Part shown: positions 11,458 to 23,148 of the stretch, in pieces
How the letters are laid out: every line of letters begins with the position of its first letter
How positions within the stretch are numbered: position 1 is the stretch's first letter
Assembly: GCA_030789695.1 (NCBI GenBank)
Contig: CM061140.1
Coordinates: 169,594,319-169,658,318, forward strand
Source: Scilla litardierei
Taxonomy: Eukaryota > Streptophyta > Magnoliopsida > Asparagales > Asparagaceae
Reading direction: 5' to 3'
DNA: 64,000 nucleotides
The notes under the pieces: generated by a model
Told to the model about the DNA's origin: nothing
Seen by the model: only the letters and a program-made list of their open reading frames with translations
Database searches by the model: none
Translations under genes and position numbers: made by a program

Positions 11458-12986
11458 TGTTGGTGAGTGTGCCAACATGGTTGGATCACTTGGAGGGTAT
11501 TTTATTGGGGAATGTATGCCGTTCAAACAATTATTGTAATTGTAAAATACATCTTGTTCGAAATAAGTATGCAATTTGGTACACTTTATTTATGTGGTTC
11601 TCTTTTGCAATTCTTAGTATGTTATTTTGTTCATATCGCATGGGTAAAGTTATTGGACTTATGAATGGAACGTTGGGATCATGATGAGATCATGATAATG
11701 AGGTCCAATGTATTTGCTTAAACATATGTCTTAAATATTCCTGGTCGTGAGAATATCGATATTGGACATCGTTATTCTACATAGACCAGTGTGCATTGAT
11801 CTATATTATCAGATGGTAGTGGCTGGTCAAATAGTCACTCAATGTGGGGACATCATTAGACAATGAACATGTGCTTGTTAAAGAATAAGTTCACATAAAG
11901 ACTCGTTGAGATGCTTCTATATGGAGATACATACTTAATTTCTCGATAGAAGCTCTCAAGTGACAGTAGGTGCAATGTAGTTCTTATGACCAAAGATGTG
12001 CTAAAGGACCTTGCACGTGAGAAGCAATGCTTTGGACTTCACTGAACATCGGCTTTACGCCCGATATGTAGGTACTCACTGGGTATAGTTTGAAGCGTGC
12101 AAAGGGAGTGGCTATCTAGATGAGATTCGTTTCCTCTAGTATGGGAGGTTAGTGTTGCAGGGAGTCGAAAGATCCATAGTGAAATCCATAGCCAGTGCAA
12201 GGGATGAACTTATTAAAGAGTTAACAAGTGTCATCCAACCATTTACTATGAGATCGCATACGACTCAAAGTTTTGTGGTGTAAAAGGGTTTGATAATATC
12301 TGTATCCTATACACAATAACAACATAGTTTTAACGAAGACTGCACGATAACTGTTACTGATAGGCCCATATTTGGATGGGAAGGTTTCAGTGTCATGCCA
12401 ACCAGTTAATAAAGATTCCGAAACATGGGTCGACATGCGTAGCTAGCACCGCTACCGATCTATGACAATATATGATCATGCGACTACTGAAGTATAGCTT
12501 TTAGAGTCTCACACATATGATGGCTCGTCACAAAAAGCGATGTGGTAAATTTTGTGTATATGTTATATACAAGGGATCAATCACAAAAGTTGTGATTATA
12601 AACGTGTCGCCAAGAGTAATGATTGCATGATCGATCGCAAAGAGTTGTGATCATTAAAGAGAATATAAACGTGTCGCAAGCGGTTACAAGTGCATTAGAA
12701 GGAATGATCGTAAATTGTTACAAGGCTAAACTAATTCCAGTGCTGATTAATCGTCTAGAGGCTTGCCTCTAGTCGACTAATTCACTAACTATTTGACTAG
12801 AGGCTTGCCTCTAGTCGGCTAGTTGTCACCAATATGCGAGTGAAACTTCTAAAAAGGCATGTTCCAAAGCCTTTGGGCCATAGACACATGTCTCATGAAA
12901 TGGCTTTGTCCCTCCACATGTCTTACATGCATTGCTAGGACTCTTCCCCTTGTAAGAGCCTATAAAAGGGAAAGTGGTTCTCTCTT
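11458..12986 (+). repeat. Decayed LTR-like sequence, host of two later insertions
   Basis: Begins with a small inverted tip (TGTTGG...CCAACA at 11458-11477) and contains a TATA-like box (CTATAAAAGG near 12959). It appears to continue after each nested solo LTR (16091-16329, then from 18188), as shown by the two target-site duplications. No coding domain remains. The LTR identity is inferred from the TG-type start, the promoter-like box and its role as insertion target; the 3' limit and family are unknown. Confidence 0.35.
12755..12814. repeat. Two copies of an 18-bp inverted motif
   Basis: CTAGAGGCTTGCCTCTAG occurs at 12755-12772 and 12797-12814. Each copy is itself a hairpin (AGAGGC, then GCCTCT) and is followed by TCGACTA or TCGGCTA. 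The pair lies just upstream of the TATA-like box of the surrounding LTR-like sequence. Confidence 0.8.
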
Positions 12987-15900
12987 TGTTATGTCCTGTT
13001 TTGAACTATACGTGTATTCTATTGTATACACGTGGTATTTCTACTTACGATGCATACATAGGCATGAAATAATTGTGAATGTTGATGTATGTATCGTAGT
13101 GTATGGAGGTTGTACCGTAATATATGGCTATGAGACGAGAATGCGAGACGTGAATACAGGAGAAGTGTGAATGACGTCGTGTGTATAATACAACAAGAAT
13201 GTATTGAACGTGTGCGTGTGGTGCATGAATGCATACATGGATGTGCATGGTTGTGTGTAGGGAGAGCCATGCTAGTGTGAAAAGGGATTAGAGGTTATTG
13301 GCATCCTCGTAAATTTTTAGAAAGGTGGGGGGCAAAATGGTAATCTGGAAGGGGTATGTATAGTAAAGAAGTGTGCATAAAGTAATGGCAAACTTGTAAA
13401 TACCTAGAAGTTGAGGGGTATTTTTGGGATGGTATTTTAGTCATTTTGAGTTGTGCATGGCTTATGGGATAAGCTAATGCAAAGGGTAGAATTTTCTTTA
13501 GGCTTCTTTTCTTTTTCTCTCTTTTATCTTCTCACATCTCTCTCTTTCCCTCCCCCTCTTCCACCCAACTAGGATGGCCACTCCCTCCCCCTTTTCTCCT
13601 TATTCTTCAATTCAAACCCCTAATTCTCCCTCCTAAAATCAAGTATCACAAGTTTGTTGCAAGTGGAAAGAAGTTAGAGAAGAAAGAAAGAGGAGGAGAG
13701 AAAGAAAACAAGATTTTTGAGGTAGGATTTTAACGTGGATTTGGAATTCTATTTAAGGGTTCTTGCTATCATATTTTTATATCATGTTTTACTCCATATG
13801 TAGTAGGGGTACTCAAATTTATGTGCAATGATTCAATTTCACAAATCACCACTTGAAATTCTTAGCAAACCACCCCTTGATAATCTGAAAATTCTGTAGT
13901 ATGTTGTTACGTGAATTCTGGTCAGTGTCTTGAAAAAATTCCCAAAAAATTATAAACTTGTAGATCTTGAAATTCTACCCCATATTCATATAAATTTTGA
14001 CATATGTTCACTTTAGTAATTATAGGTAAAAATTCTATCTTTACAACATGTCTGATTTTCATCTTGTCTGGACATAGTTTGGCAAAATTGAGCTCAGTCC
14101 CTACACACTCCATAAAAACTAGTGTTCATGGTCTCGTTGTAAAGATAACACCATGTTCTACAATTTTTGTTTTCGAGATTCTAACTACAACATGTTTTAA
14201 ATTAGCAATTGTTAGAGCTCTTAGAATCTGTCTGAAAAACAGTTTTGACAGGTCTCATCAAACAATTCACCATATATCACCTAGTTCATATCTTTGCTGG
14301 ATATTTTATAAGTGAATCCAAAACTACCATATATACAACTTTCATTTAGGAAATTTTTACAGATGCTTATTAGAATTGTAATTTCATTAGCTCTTATTGA
14401 TGAGTTATGTCACGATGTTCTTATTTTGCATGTAATTGTATTACTCTTGGCATGGTTGTTGCCATCACTCTTGTCATTGTTATTTGTCATTGGTGCTACT
14501 TGAATGCACGTTTATTTGTGTTATTATAGTTATTTGTCAGTGAATTTATATTCATATTCCTTACGCTCACCATGTGTTTGTGGAAATGCCCAAGTGAAGG
14601 CAAATGCAAGAAATGTGAGAAATACCCATTTTTATGGTTATGATATGAGATATGTTATAAACCTATGATGTTGGGGGCATGTCATGCATGGTTTCATATG
14701 TGATGTGATGACGAGTTGTTATGGTTGAGATGAAGGGCATGTCACTTAGGTGCATGTCCCAGATTGTTATGAAAAGAAGATATGTTTCAGAAAATGAGTA
14801 CAATGATTAATTTGGAAAGCCATGCAACGTGTCACCTTTAGTATTAAATATAATGTTGAATGTGGTTTTTGGAATGTCTCAATCCCCTTTAAAGGGGGTG
14901 AGATGCTAAAACTGGGGTGGGGGGGAAATTTGAGTAAATTGTGGATATAAGACCCGGACTATGAAGGTGAGAAGGAGGTGATGTTATATGTGATGATTAT
15001 TCTCACTCACCTTTACAAGGAGTGATGGTTACTTGGCGCTTGTGATGATGTGGTTTCAGTGTGGAGAGGTGTATGTGGAGATCCTCACTCTCGCTACCGT
15101 CTGGGAAGGAGGCGGAGAGGCCAAGTGTACAGTGTCCGTATCCATTGCACCGTGTGCTATACTTACCCCAATCTGGGGTGGGGCCCGTGAGGCATGTCCC
15201 CTGATGGGGCGGGGTGAGAGGCCCGGCGTATAGTGCTTGTCCACTGCGTCGAGTGCAGTTTTCCACCTTAAATCCTTGGGGTGAGGTCCAATTCCTTGTA
15301 TCACATAGTTTACCCAAATTTCCAACTAATTAAAATAACAAATAAGATTTTTACATGTTACTTCTTCTGCTTGCAACACTTCCCTCTTCCTTTACTTGTC
15401 TTGCTCGTGACAATGTGGTATACATCTGGCACTTGTAGTTACTTTTTTAGATTATGTGTGCGCGAACATTTGTATTATTATTCGTGCTAACCCTTTCTCT
15501 TGCAGTAGCTCGACATCAAACTGCGGGTATGATCCCTTAATTGGCTGTTTACTTTCTGCCACATTATTTAGTTTACACGTATTATTTCTCATGCCTTGCA
15601 TTGTGGTTCATAACCTTAAAACGACATTTCAAATCCAAGTTGTTTCCTAATTGGGCATGCATTGACGTGCTCCTCCCCATTTTTCAGGTAGCAGATAGTT
15701 GGAGAACCTGGTAGACTTGTGAGCATGGAGCTGGGGTATGGGGTAGTTTAAGGAGTTGAGTTGTACTCTATGATAGTGGAGTTGATATTATCCTCTGGAG
15801 GTGTAACTTGAGTTGAAATTTATTGATGCACATTTGTATCCGATGTTGTGTTGGCCCTTATATTAACAACTTGAAATTTGCATGTACTCTTTGTGATGTT

Positions 15901-16090
15901 GTATAAGTTGAATGTGATCTCCTTGTTGTTGTATATAGAGGATTGCAGGTACTATCACAGCATGTGCGCTGTGGCCTGCCTCTGTCTTCTTCCTCTCCCT
16001 TGCATTCTGTTTCTTCATTACCTCTTCCCATTCAGGAATACTTAGGACAGTTTCCAAAATCCCAGGCATTCTAGAGAGCGGGGTGTTACA
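12987..16090 (+). mobile_element. Solo LTR, chromovirus (Del/Tekay)-like, 3.1 kb
   Basis: Starts TGTTATGTCC and ends GGGGTGTTACA, flanked on both sides by the 5-bp duplication CTCTT (12982-12986 and 16091-16095). The interior holds a pyrimidine-rich leader followed by a purine-rich exon-like stretch ending in a donor-like GAG|GTAGG near 13720, then a long non-coding tail, as in large Del/Tekay LTRs. There are no internal domains, so it looks like the product of recombination between two LTRs. The boundaries are well supported; the family name is inferred from the ends and composition. Confidence 0.75.
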
Positions 16091-16329
16091 CTCTTCCAAA
16101 TTACACCATATCCCTTGAAGGAGACTTTAGTTCTTGCAATTAGAATCTTCAAGTGTTGGGTTATTCAAACCTCTTTAGAGGGAGAATCTCTCACATTAAT
16201 TAATCACAAGTTTTCCTTCTCCTCCTCTCTCGTTCTGGCATAGCTTGGGAGTTCGGTTTGAGATTCAGGAGGGCTCGAGAATCGCGAAGGAATTGATCAT
16301 CAAGGTGAATCAACTAAGGAGCTAGTTGG

Positions 16330-18187
16330 TGTTCGAGTCTGCAAGTGCCCGGTGTCGAGGCTTTGTCATATAGTAAAGGTTATCGATCCACAGGGAAGGC
16401 GATTGGTTAAGGTCTTGGGTTTTTGTTCAGTGTTGTTTGACTTTATCAGTTGTGGGTTGTATTTAAGAGTTGTCATACCTCTCACAAAAACTATCAATAG
16501 AATGGAAACTAGGGTACTAGGAATCATCTCTAAGATCGTTGGATATTGATGCTAGGTTATAACTTCTAGGTTGGACTTGATTCTATAGGGCGAGACTATC
16601 GAATCTTGAATGTGAAATCGTATCGTTGAACTGCTCATCTAACGTATCTCGTGCTTAGCCCCACCATTATGGATGGCCTTGCATGCGATACGTGCATTAC
16701 GATCGATAATAAATTCCCAATCTCAACTCACGTCACTATCGTAAATTAGAGCTTCGATCCGTGAGATGATGGCTCTTATTGATGCTACTATCGTAGATCA
16801 TCAGCTAGTGATACATGGCATCGGTGGAGACCCGTAAAGTGCGTGCCACTATCATGGATCACGAACCCTACGTGAATCCACTAACGACCCTAATCAAGCA
16901 TATAGGATAATATCTAGGGCAAATGTCACTATCGAGGATCACAAGCCCTAGATGAGAACACTATAAACTTAGTTAGATCAACCACATCGCGTGCCTATTC
17001 ACCAAAGTAACCTAAAATCATAACTTTCACATCTAAACTCTAGAGTCCTAGGGCTCATCCATTAGCCCTATACAGAACTACTCACGATTCATAGAAAAAG
17101 CAATAAAAGCAATATCAATAATAGAATCAAACTTCATCGCAACAATAAACATCAATACAATAGAGATGGGCAAAGAAAACAATACCAAACCAGTGGAAAT
17201 TAGGAGTCTTCTTCAGAGAATTAAGATCCAACAAGCTTCCACGCAAATATAATCTCCAAATATCCAAATTTTGTTCCCAAAAGAAATAGCGACGGCCAAG
17301 AAATTAAAACTGAAACTAAAAGTGAACTCTAAGTTTTCTCCCTCTCAAACTTAGGAAGAAATATTGTTTATATACATATGGGTATGGACCCACGAAAAAT
17401 AATTAAAAGATCCAACTCAGCCCAGAATTGCGTTGGAGAGTCGCTCGACTCGACCGAGTGGCAATGCCACTCGATCCGAGTAGGGCTTCATCATGCCGTC
17501 AGTTCCTTTGATCTTTAGCTTGGGAGATGGTCGCTCAGACCGAGTGGATGGTCCACTAGGTCGAGCTGTAGAGCCTGCTTGGCTTGAAAAGTCGCTATGT
17601 CCCATTTGTCACTCGCCCGAGTCACCTTGGCACTCGGTCGACTCGGTCGAGCTGCAGAGGCTACCGAAGCCTTGAAAATATCGTTCTGTCGATAATTTGA
17701 CTCGGTCGAATAGCAAGGCTACTTGGTTGAGTGGCTCCTTTGCCCCTCAAATCGACCAAGTCCTTGGAGGTCCCATTCTGTTTCACTTTCGCTCGACCGA
17801 ATAGCCAAGCTACTCAGTCCGAGTGGCTCCTCTTTCCTTGGGACTGCTTTACTTCTCTTGGCCTCACTTGTTCGGACCGAGTGGATGATTCCACTCGGCC
17901 GAGTTATCTAGGAATGCTGACAGTCATTGGAGCTTCTATTCTTTTGCACTCTCTTCTCCTTCGTTCCTCTTCTTCTCCTCGAATTCGCTTCTCCACCTAG
18001 TCGAGCATCTAGGAAGCTATGCCATTGCTTTCAGATGGGTCTATAACTCCATTTTGCTCCGAATCGCCTCGAAACTCCTAAAAATGGAACAAAAGCTCTA
18101 AAGGTTGTATAATCCAATAAATGATCGATGCGCGATAAAAATGAATTTCTAGCAACTAAAATGATGTAAAATGATGTGATCACATCA
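16330..18187 (-). mobile_element. Solo LTR with paired CTCGNNCGAGT hairpins
   Basis: Spans TGTTCGAG to CACATCA and is flanked by the 5-bp duplication GTTGG (16325-16329 and 18188-18192). The minus orientation is inferred from likeness to the LTR at 56905 (promoter-side tip, then a CTCGGCCGAG array). The minus-strand 5' tip is a perfect 16-bp palindrome (TGATGTGATCACATCA, 18172-18187). Between about 17440 and 17900 there are at least five short hairpins, for example GAGTGGC-AAT-GCCACTC (17456-17472) and CCGAGTGGA-TGAT-TCCACTCGG (17877-17898). No coding region. Confidence 0.75.
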
Positions 18188-19382
18188 GTTGGTGAGCACG
18201 ACTCATGTCATCTCCCAAAGAGTGTTGAAATTGCGAGTATCGCTTAAGTATACTCGTGCGAAGGTATGGGTTTTAACTTAGCATTAAATTTGTAGATTAA
18301 GCAGCTTTGTGTTCATGTGGCTTGTTATGCATGCTACTGTAAAGAAAATTCTTATTTTCCGTTTTTCGCTTCTTAGTCTAAATAGTTTAGACCGCTATCA
18401 TTGTAACCTAATATGTTTCACCTGTGACTTGTAATCAAAGGAATCAAGTTAGGCTTATCGTCTCGGAAATCGAAAACTTCTAACGCTCAACTTAATCTTA
18501 ACTAAGCACATGCGATCAAATTTTAAAGTTAGTCTTTTTTTTGCATGCATGCCTTAATAGAAAAGAGGCCTATTTTATCGGCATTGCGTGCATAGAGGTA
18601 TTGTAATAAAGTTTATATGTTTCAGTGGCATTTAACTTCACTTCCTAGTGAGGCCACTAAGAATCGATTCTTGGTGATGCAGAATGCGCGCATGACTTTA
18701 ACCAGCTTTTCGATGTATCAAAAAAAAAGTTTATATATAGGATGCTAGGGCTTGTGGGCTTGTGGGTTTGTGATAATTCTGTATAAAGGCCAAATTGCGC
18801 ATGGGTTGGGCCACGCTTGTAGGTCCAACATTGAGCCCTCTTTGATTTAGGCAGACTATCTTAAGTGAGCTTGGCCCCCGTCTGGCATGGGCCCATATAG
18901 CATAAGGCCTAACATAGATTAATATATGTATATTATTATTATTTTTGTTGCACATATTCAAATTTAACACGTCTCATAATGATTTAAACTTAAAAAGCAC
19001 TAATTCTGATTACTATTTACTACTAACAAATTAATCTCATCATGTAAGATAATTAGTCTGATGCTTATTTTGCTGATTTTTGTACTTCAAGATTTTTTTT
19101 TTAACTAGGTTTGAAAAGTTATTTGTATTTAGGGTAGGATAGCTTAGTAAGCATGGCCTAGAAATTACAACACAAAAATAAGAGATCTATGCAACATGAT
19201 TGGTAGTCACAATAAAAACAAGAATGAGATCAATATACTATCCATTAGATTAATACTTTTTTTAATACATCGGAAAGCATTTTAAAACGCGCATGCTGAG
19301 CCACGATCCCTCGTCTTCCACCATAATCAACACCATGACATATGTACGTAGCTCTTTCATGTATACAACGGAAAATCAAAAA
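18188..19382. other. Intergenic sequence with short A-tailed retroposon ends
   Basis: No gene. At 18700-18728 the phrase TTTTCGATGTATC runs into nine A. At 19255-19275 an inverted counterpart (T run followed by AATACATCGGAAAGC) appears. Both look like 3' ends of small LINE or SINE-type insertions in opposite orientation, about 540 bp apart. The rest is AT-rich and featureless. Confidence 0.45.
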
Positions 19383-19913
19383 TCACCGTCCAAGCCGAAG
19401 CTCTAAATCCAACTCCTCAACAACCCCATCATCGCTGGCACTGCAATATTTCCCCTCACTGTCACCCAAAGGAGCAGTGGACAAGAAAGTCGAAGGAGAG
19501 TGATCCGCAGTTGGGGCATAAAAGAAGCACAACCCACCATTGGCCACAAATTCACCGGAAGGAAAGATCAAAGGCGGCGAAGGCGGGGGCGCAGCCGAAG
19601 AAGGGGAGGGGTCGGGCGCCTGCGGGGACTGGCGCAGACGAGCCCTGTCGCGTCGATGGACGTTCATGTGGCCCCCGAGCGCCTGCGCAGAACGGAACTC
19701 GCGCCTGCAGAAGGTGCAGGGGTAGGACCGTGGCGGCCATGTTGTGCCCGTGGCGCTTCGCGTGTCCTCCGCAAACGCCCTCACCTCCCACGAGTCGTCG
19801 TCGTCGTCATCGTTGGCTGGTCGAGTCCGAGCGGAGTAGCTCCATGTGACTGACTGCTGCTGCTGCTGCTGTAGATGGGCTAGTTGAGAGAGCAGGCCAA
19901 GTTCCGTTGCCAT
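19383..19913 (-). CDS. C2H2 zinc-finger transcriptional repressor, SUPERMAN family
   Basis: A 176-residue, single-exon protein. One plant-type C2H2 finger (Cys66, Cys69, His82, His86) contains the diagnostic [18 protein letters not shown] block of the SUPERMAN/RABBIT EARS/ZFP10-11 group. The last residues (168-174, LDLELRL) form an EAR repression motif, which in this family recruits TOPLESS-type corepressors. A glutamine run (residues 15-20) and a run of six aspartates (35-40) come from short codon repeats. The start ATG is the only one that keeps the whole N-terminus, and a TATA box lies about 45 bp upstream. Proteins of this group act in the nucleus on floral or organ development and cell division; the exact orthologue cannot be chosen from sequence alone. 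The gene is GC-rich compared with the surrounding repeats. Confidence 0.92.
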   Translation of the reverse strand: MATELGLLSQLAHLQQQQQQSVTWSYSARTRPANDDDDDDSWEVRAFAEDTRSATGTTWPPRSYPCTFCRREFRSAQALGGHMNVHRRDRARLRQSPQAPDPSPSSAAPPPSPPLIFPSGEFVANGGLCFFYAPTADHSPSTFLSTAPLGDSEGKYCSASDDGVVEELDLELRLGR

Positions 19914-19956
19914 TGAGATGTTTGTTTGGGATGAGATGGGAGGGGGGGGGGATGAG

Positions 19957-19963
19957 TTTTATA
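19957..19963 (-). promoter_or_regulatory. TATA box of the zinc-finger gene
   Basis: Reads TATAAAA on the minus strand, 44-50 bp upstream of the start codon, implying a very short 5' leader. Confidence 0.6.
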
Positions 19964-22195
19964 CTAGGTTGGTTGATCAATGGGGAAGGCTCCGAGTGTA
20001 TCACCAGTGATGGGCACTTACCATTGGAGTTTATGAAATTTCAGGACATGACAAAGAGAAAACTGAGACGTTATGAGACACGCAAGTATGATTGCTGTCT
20101 CGTGCATTGTCTTGAACGCCCGTTGATCTGTTTCTTGTGTTTATTCTATTGCTGCTCTCTCATCGGAAAGCAACGACCTGGAACTGCATTGTTTTATTAA
20201 TGGTTCCATCTTGAACAGTTGGTGGCTGATCATAGGCCGGCTTGTTGTCGATCGTCTGGGGCCCCAACTGTTGCATATGATCAGCCACCTGTGTACAAAC
20301 TCCAACCAATTGCTTTTCCGGTTACATCATTATTTGTAGAAGAATTCTATGCCATTTTCTTGAACTTATATTACGAACATTGATTTGTTACCAATTGTTA
20401 GGGGTATAATCACCTCTCCTGATCTCCTATGCCCTCTTGCTAAGCTTATCAAGAAAGCACTTGGTGGACTCAGATCATAAATGAAGAGCTAAACATTCAT
20501 CTCTACCTGCAGTATCAGAAATGATTTTTAATGGAATGCTGGTGGACCAACTGATCTTACTGTAATTTGCAAGAGCCCCACGTAGAGAACCAGCTAAAAT
20601 TTCTATTAAATTCCATCAGCATCCATCCTTTGTTATCTTCGCACAGTTAAGACTCCTCTCTGACTTCCTTATCCATTATATATGACTCGCATATTTAACT
20701 AGCTAGTAAAGATGAACATGGCCACCTCTATGTACCCATTTGCACTCGCTTTCCATGTCACTCTAGTTTCCTATTTGTCCTCTTAGTCCATGTCATTTAG
20801 CTCTTGTTTCTGTGGAAAATAATCACACGAGACACCAAGGAATTGACGCCAACCCTAGACTCCTTCGCCATTGATGGGCAAAACAATTCCTTGATCTCAC
20901 TTTCATGAGACTTTCTCAGCATTGCTTCCGTCGTCAATGTCCCAAACTCTTGCCTCCAACAAGCAAGACAAGCTTGCAGTTTTCAGTTGAACACTTCAAT
21001 TGGTGGAACTCCGAAATCTGTAGCCTTTCGTCCTACTGTACTTTCAAGTCAGGTTAAAAGCTGCGAACGGAGTTTAGAATTGTTGAAAGTTGAAACTTGA
21101 TTTATTTTGAGGATATGCTATATAATATTTAGGTCGAAATCACCGTGACTACCATATGAGGACGATATTCTTAGCCTTTTGTTATGCATAAATTAATTGT
21201 CAGGATAACATATGCATGTGAGAATAGTCCTACAACAGTTAACTTAGAAAAAGGTGATGGAGATAATTAGATATATAGTTAAGCTTTCTATTCATGTCTT
21301 AAGTTTTTGAGTTACATACGGTTTTAGCTTTTGTTCTGATCAACAATTCCATAGAGCCAGTTGTTGTTAGACTCAGTTTGATTGATTGTTGGTGAAGCTG
21401 TGTGTTTGAGAATAGTCTCCATTTGGATTCAGAATAGTTTGAGATGGGATTCCATAACTAATCAAATTGGTGAAGCTAATTAAAAACTGATATTTAATGC
21501 ACTCTAGCCTAAAAACTTAAACAAGTGGATAGAGTCCCAAATATACATTTATGGGCATCTTCTTTCTTCTAAGTTTTTTTCAGTGTGCGACTATTATTCT
21601 CAGCACACAGATGGCTCATGATAACCCCGAGTAATGCGATAGATATGAATAGAATCATGTGATGCAGCAGAAAGGATTAGATCGGATGATAAGGAGTCGA
21701 AATGAATTTGTGCTCTGATATGTTTTTGGGTTTATGATAGATTGAGAGGCAGGGCCACAACTAATGATAGTGGTGAAGATAAACTTTAGCCCAAAAAGTG
21801 ATGAAGTCAATGGTTAAAGCCTCGGATCACTAATTTATGGACATCCGCTTTTTTCTACTTTTTCAACGTGGGACTATTATTCTCAATAGTCTCACATTGT
21901 TTAAAGAGAATAATGGCTATCAGCCATATGAGAGTCTCTCTCGTACGTCCTCTCACATAAAGCAATGCATGCATGTTGAATTAGTGTTCGCGAATACGAA
22001 AATAAACAGCTCGATAATATCTAATTCTTGCACCAACTTGTCCCCATTATTTGTTTTTCACTATGAACAGTGATCACAAAACTCAAAAGGAAATCACAAC
22101 GCCCTTACATTTATACATTTATATGTACACTATATTCTTGTTAACGCAGACAAACAGCCTGCAACCCTGGGTAGTTGGTACCATATATAATACAT
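19964..22195. other. Intergenic region between the zinc-finger and LEA genes
   Basis: No further gene seen. A 14-bp inverted repeat (GGTGGCTGATCATA, arms 20221-20234 and 20276-20289) with a 41-nt loop lies about 310 bp upstream of the zinc-finger start. Two diverged copies of a roughly 90-bp segment ending in GACTATTATTCTCA lie at about 21500-21600 and 21785-21895, which suggests remnants of one dispersed repeat. Confidence 0.55.
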
Positions 22196-22534
22196 CTAGA
22201 GGTACTTCTCGCCGGCCGGATAAGCGCCGGACGTCGGATAAGTGGGATTTGTAGTTCCGGTTCCAACGGGATGGTGGTGGTCGTGGTGGCCGGCGAGGGG
22301 AACGCGGGTGATGCCGTGGGCAGCGGTGTCTGCCCTATGCTCGGCCTTCTCTTGGTGGAGCTCCGCCTTGGCTTCGGCCTCCCTCGCCTTGCCTCGCTCG
22401 TGGGCCATCTCCCTCTCCCTTTTAGAGTGCGCGGTCGCCATTTCTGCCTTCTCTTCGGCCTTGGCGCCGCCCTCCCGCATCTTCTCCTTGGCCGTGCTCG
22501 CCATGTCTTTCGCCTTCTCCTTTGCAGAGCGCAT
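22196..22534 (-). CDS. Late embryogenesis abundant protein, LEA_1 (D-113) family
   Basis: A 112-residue hydrophilic protein. The N-terminal 70 residues are an Ala/Lys/Glu-rich amphipathic segment with the family pattern (SAKEKAKDMASTAKEK, then AHERGKAREAEAKAELH). The C-terminal 40 residues are Gly/His/Thr/Pro-rich (GHHDHHHPVGTGTTNPTYPT). This matches LEA_1 proteins such as cotton D-113 and Arabidopsis LEA4-5, which are disordered, accumulate in seeds and under water deficit, and protect enzymes and membranes. The length is near the lower end of the family. It is a single exon and GC-rich. A Copia element begins 179 bp upstream of its ATG and separates the gene from its older upstream region. 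Confidence 0.93.
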   Translation of the reverse strand: MRSAKEKAKDMASTAKEKMREGGAKAEEKAEMATAHSKREREMAHERGKAREAEAKAELHQEKAEHRADTAAHGITRVPLAGHHDHHHPVGTGTTNPTYPTSGAYPAGEKYL

Positions 22535-22712
22535 TGTTGCTCCTTCCGTTTCTTTACGATTCGGGCTGCTGTGCTTACGTGCAGTGGATCGAGATTATTT
22601 ATTGCAGCGCGAAGGACTGGTCAGTTGCCACGGTGCCTGCAACGCGGATTACATGCAATGGCTTTGGGATGTGAGTGTAACAAGTGGAACAATATGCTAA
22701 TTATATTGACTA
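22535..22712 (-). promoter_or_regulatory. Remaining proximal promoter and leader of the LEA gene
   Basis: Only 178 bp lie between the LEA start codon and the Copia insertion. On the minus strand a TATA-like AATAAATAAT sits about 55-65 bp upstream of the ATG. An ACGTG core (22578-22582, plus strand), the centre of ABA-response elements, lies downstream of it in the likely leader. Function is inferred from position only. Confidence 0.45.
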
Positions 22713-22927
22713 TGTTATGAATGAGGGAGGCCTTTGGCCTCCCCTCCTTCATTACCCATTCATTAGGCCCCCATTACTTAGAGTAATGGGACCCTTGGTC
22801 TCCTAGAGGCTTTTGGCCTCCCCACTATGAGATATATAAATAGAGCACCATGGCTCTTAGCTATGGTGACTTATTCTTAGCAATGAAATTCTTTCTCTCT
22901 CTCTCTTGAGTTCATTATCATACAACA
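22713..22927 (+). repeat. 5' LTR of the Copia element
   Basis: Starts TGTTATGAATG and ends CATACAACA. A perfect hairpin lies near the tip (GGGAGGCC-TTT-GGCCTCCC, 22725-22743). A TATA box TATATAAATA (22833-22842) lies about 85 bp before the LTR end, followed by a CT-repeat leader. Confidence 0.95.
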
Positions 22928-22939
22928 CGTTATCAGCAC
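22928..22939 (+). other. Primer-binding site matching the anticodon half of tRNA-Ile
   Basis: CGTTATCAGCAC directly follows the LTR. It is not complementary to a tRNA 3' end. Its complement, GTGCTGATAACG, matches the anticodon arm of plant tRNA-Ile(AAU), with C opposite the wobble base that is inosine in the mature tRNA. This implies half-tRNA priming as in Drosophila copia. The tRNA sequence is recalled, not searched. Confidence 0.6.
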
Positions 22940-23148
22940 TTTTGCTCCTCTTATTTGCGCTTTTCTACACTCCAAAATCCATCCTCTAATTTGTTACGCG
23001 CATAGGAATCTCTGGTTGCTGCTGTTCGTGGCGGATTTTCTATTTGGCGTGCATTGCTAAAGGAATCTCTTGGGCGTTTTCGGAGCGTGGATTTTTGTCT
23101 CTACGGATCTTCTCGTTTTTCGATCTTCCCTAGATTTTCAATTTAGAG

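Noticed and set aside
14880..15330. GC-rich stretch with several ORFs inside the 3.1-kb solo LTR
   Set aside because: No domain or codon signal; it is part of the LTR bounded by the CTCTT duplications.
19500..19853. Plus-strand ORFs of 117 and 112 codons opposite the zinc-finger gene
   Set aside because: They are GC-rich shadows of the minus-strand C2H2 gene, which has clear domain, EAR motif and TATA support.
22175..22720. Plus-strand ORFs of 181 and 152 codons over the LEA gene
   Set aside because: Antisense shadows of the LEA coding region running into the Copia LTR; no plausible protein.
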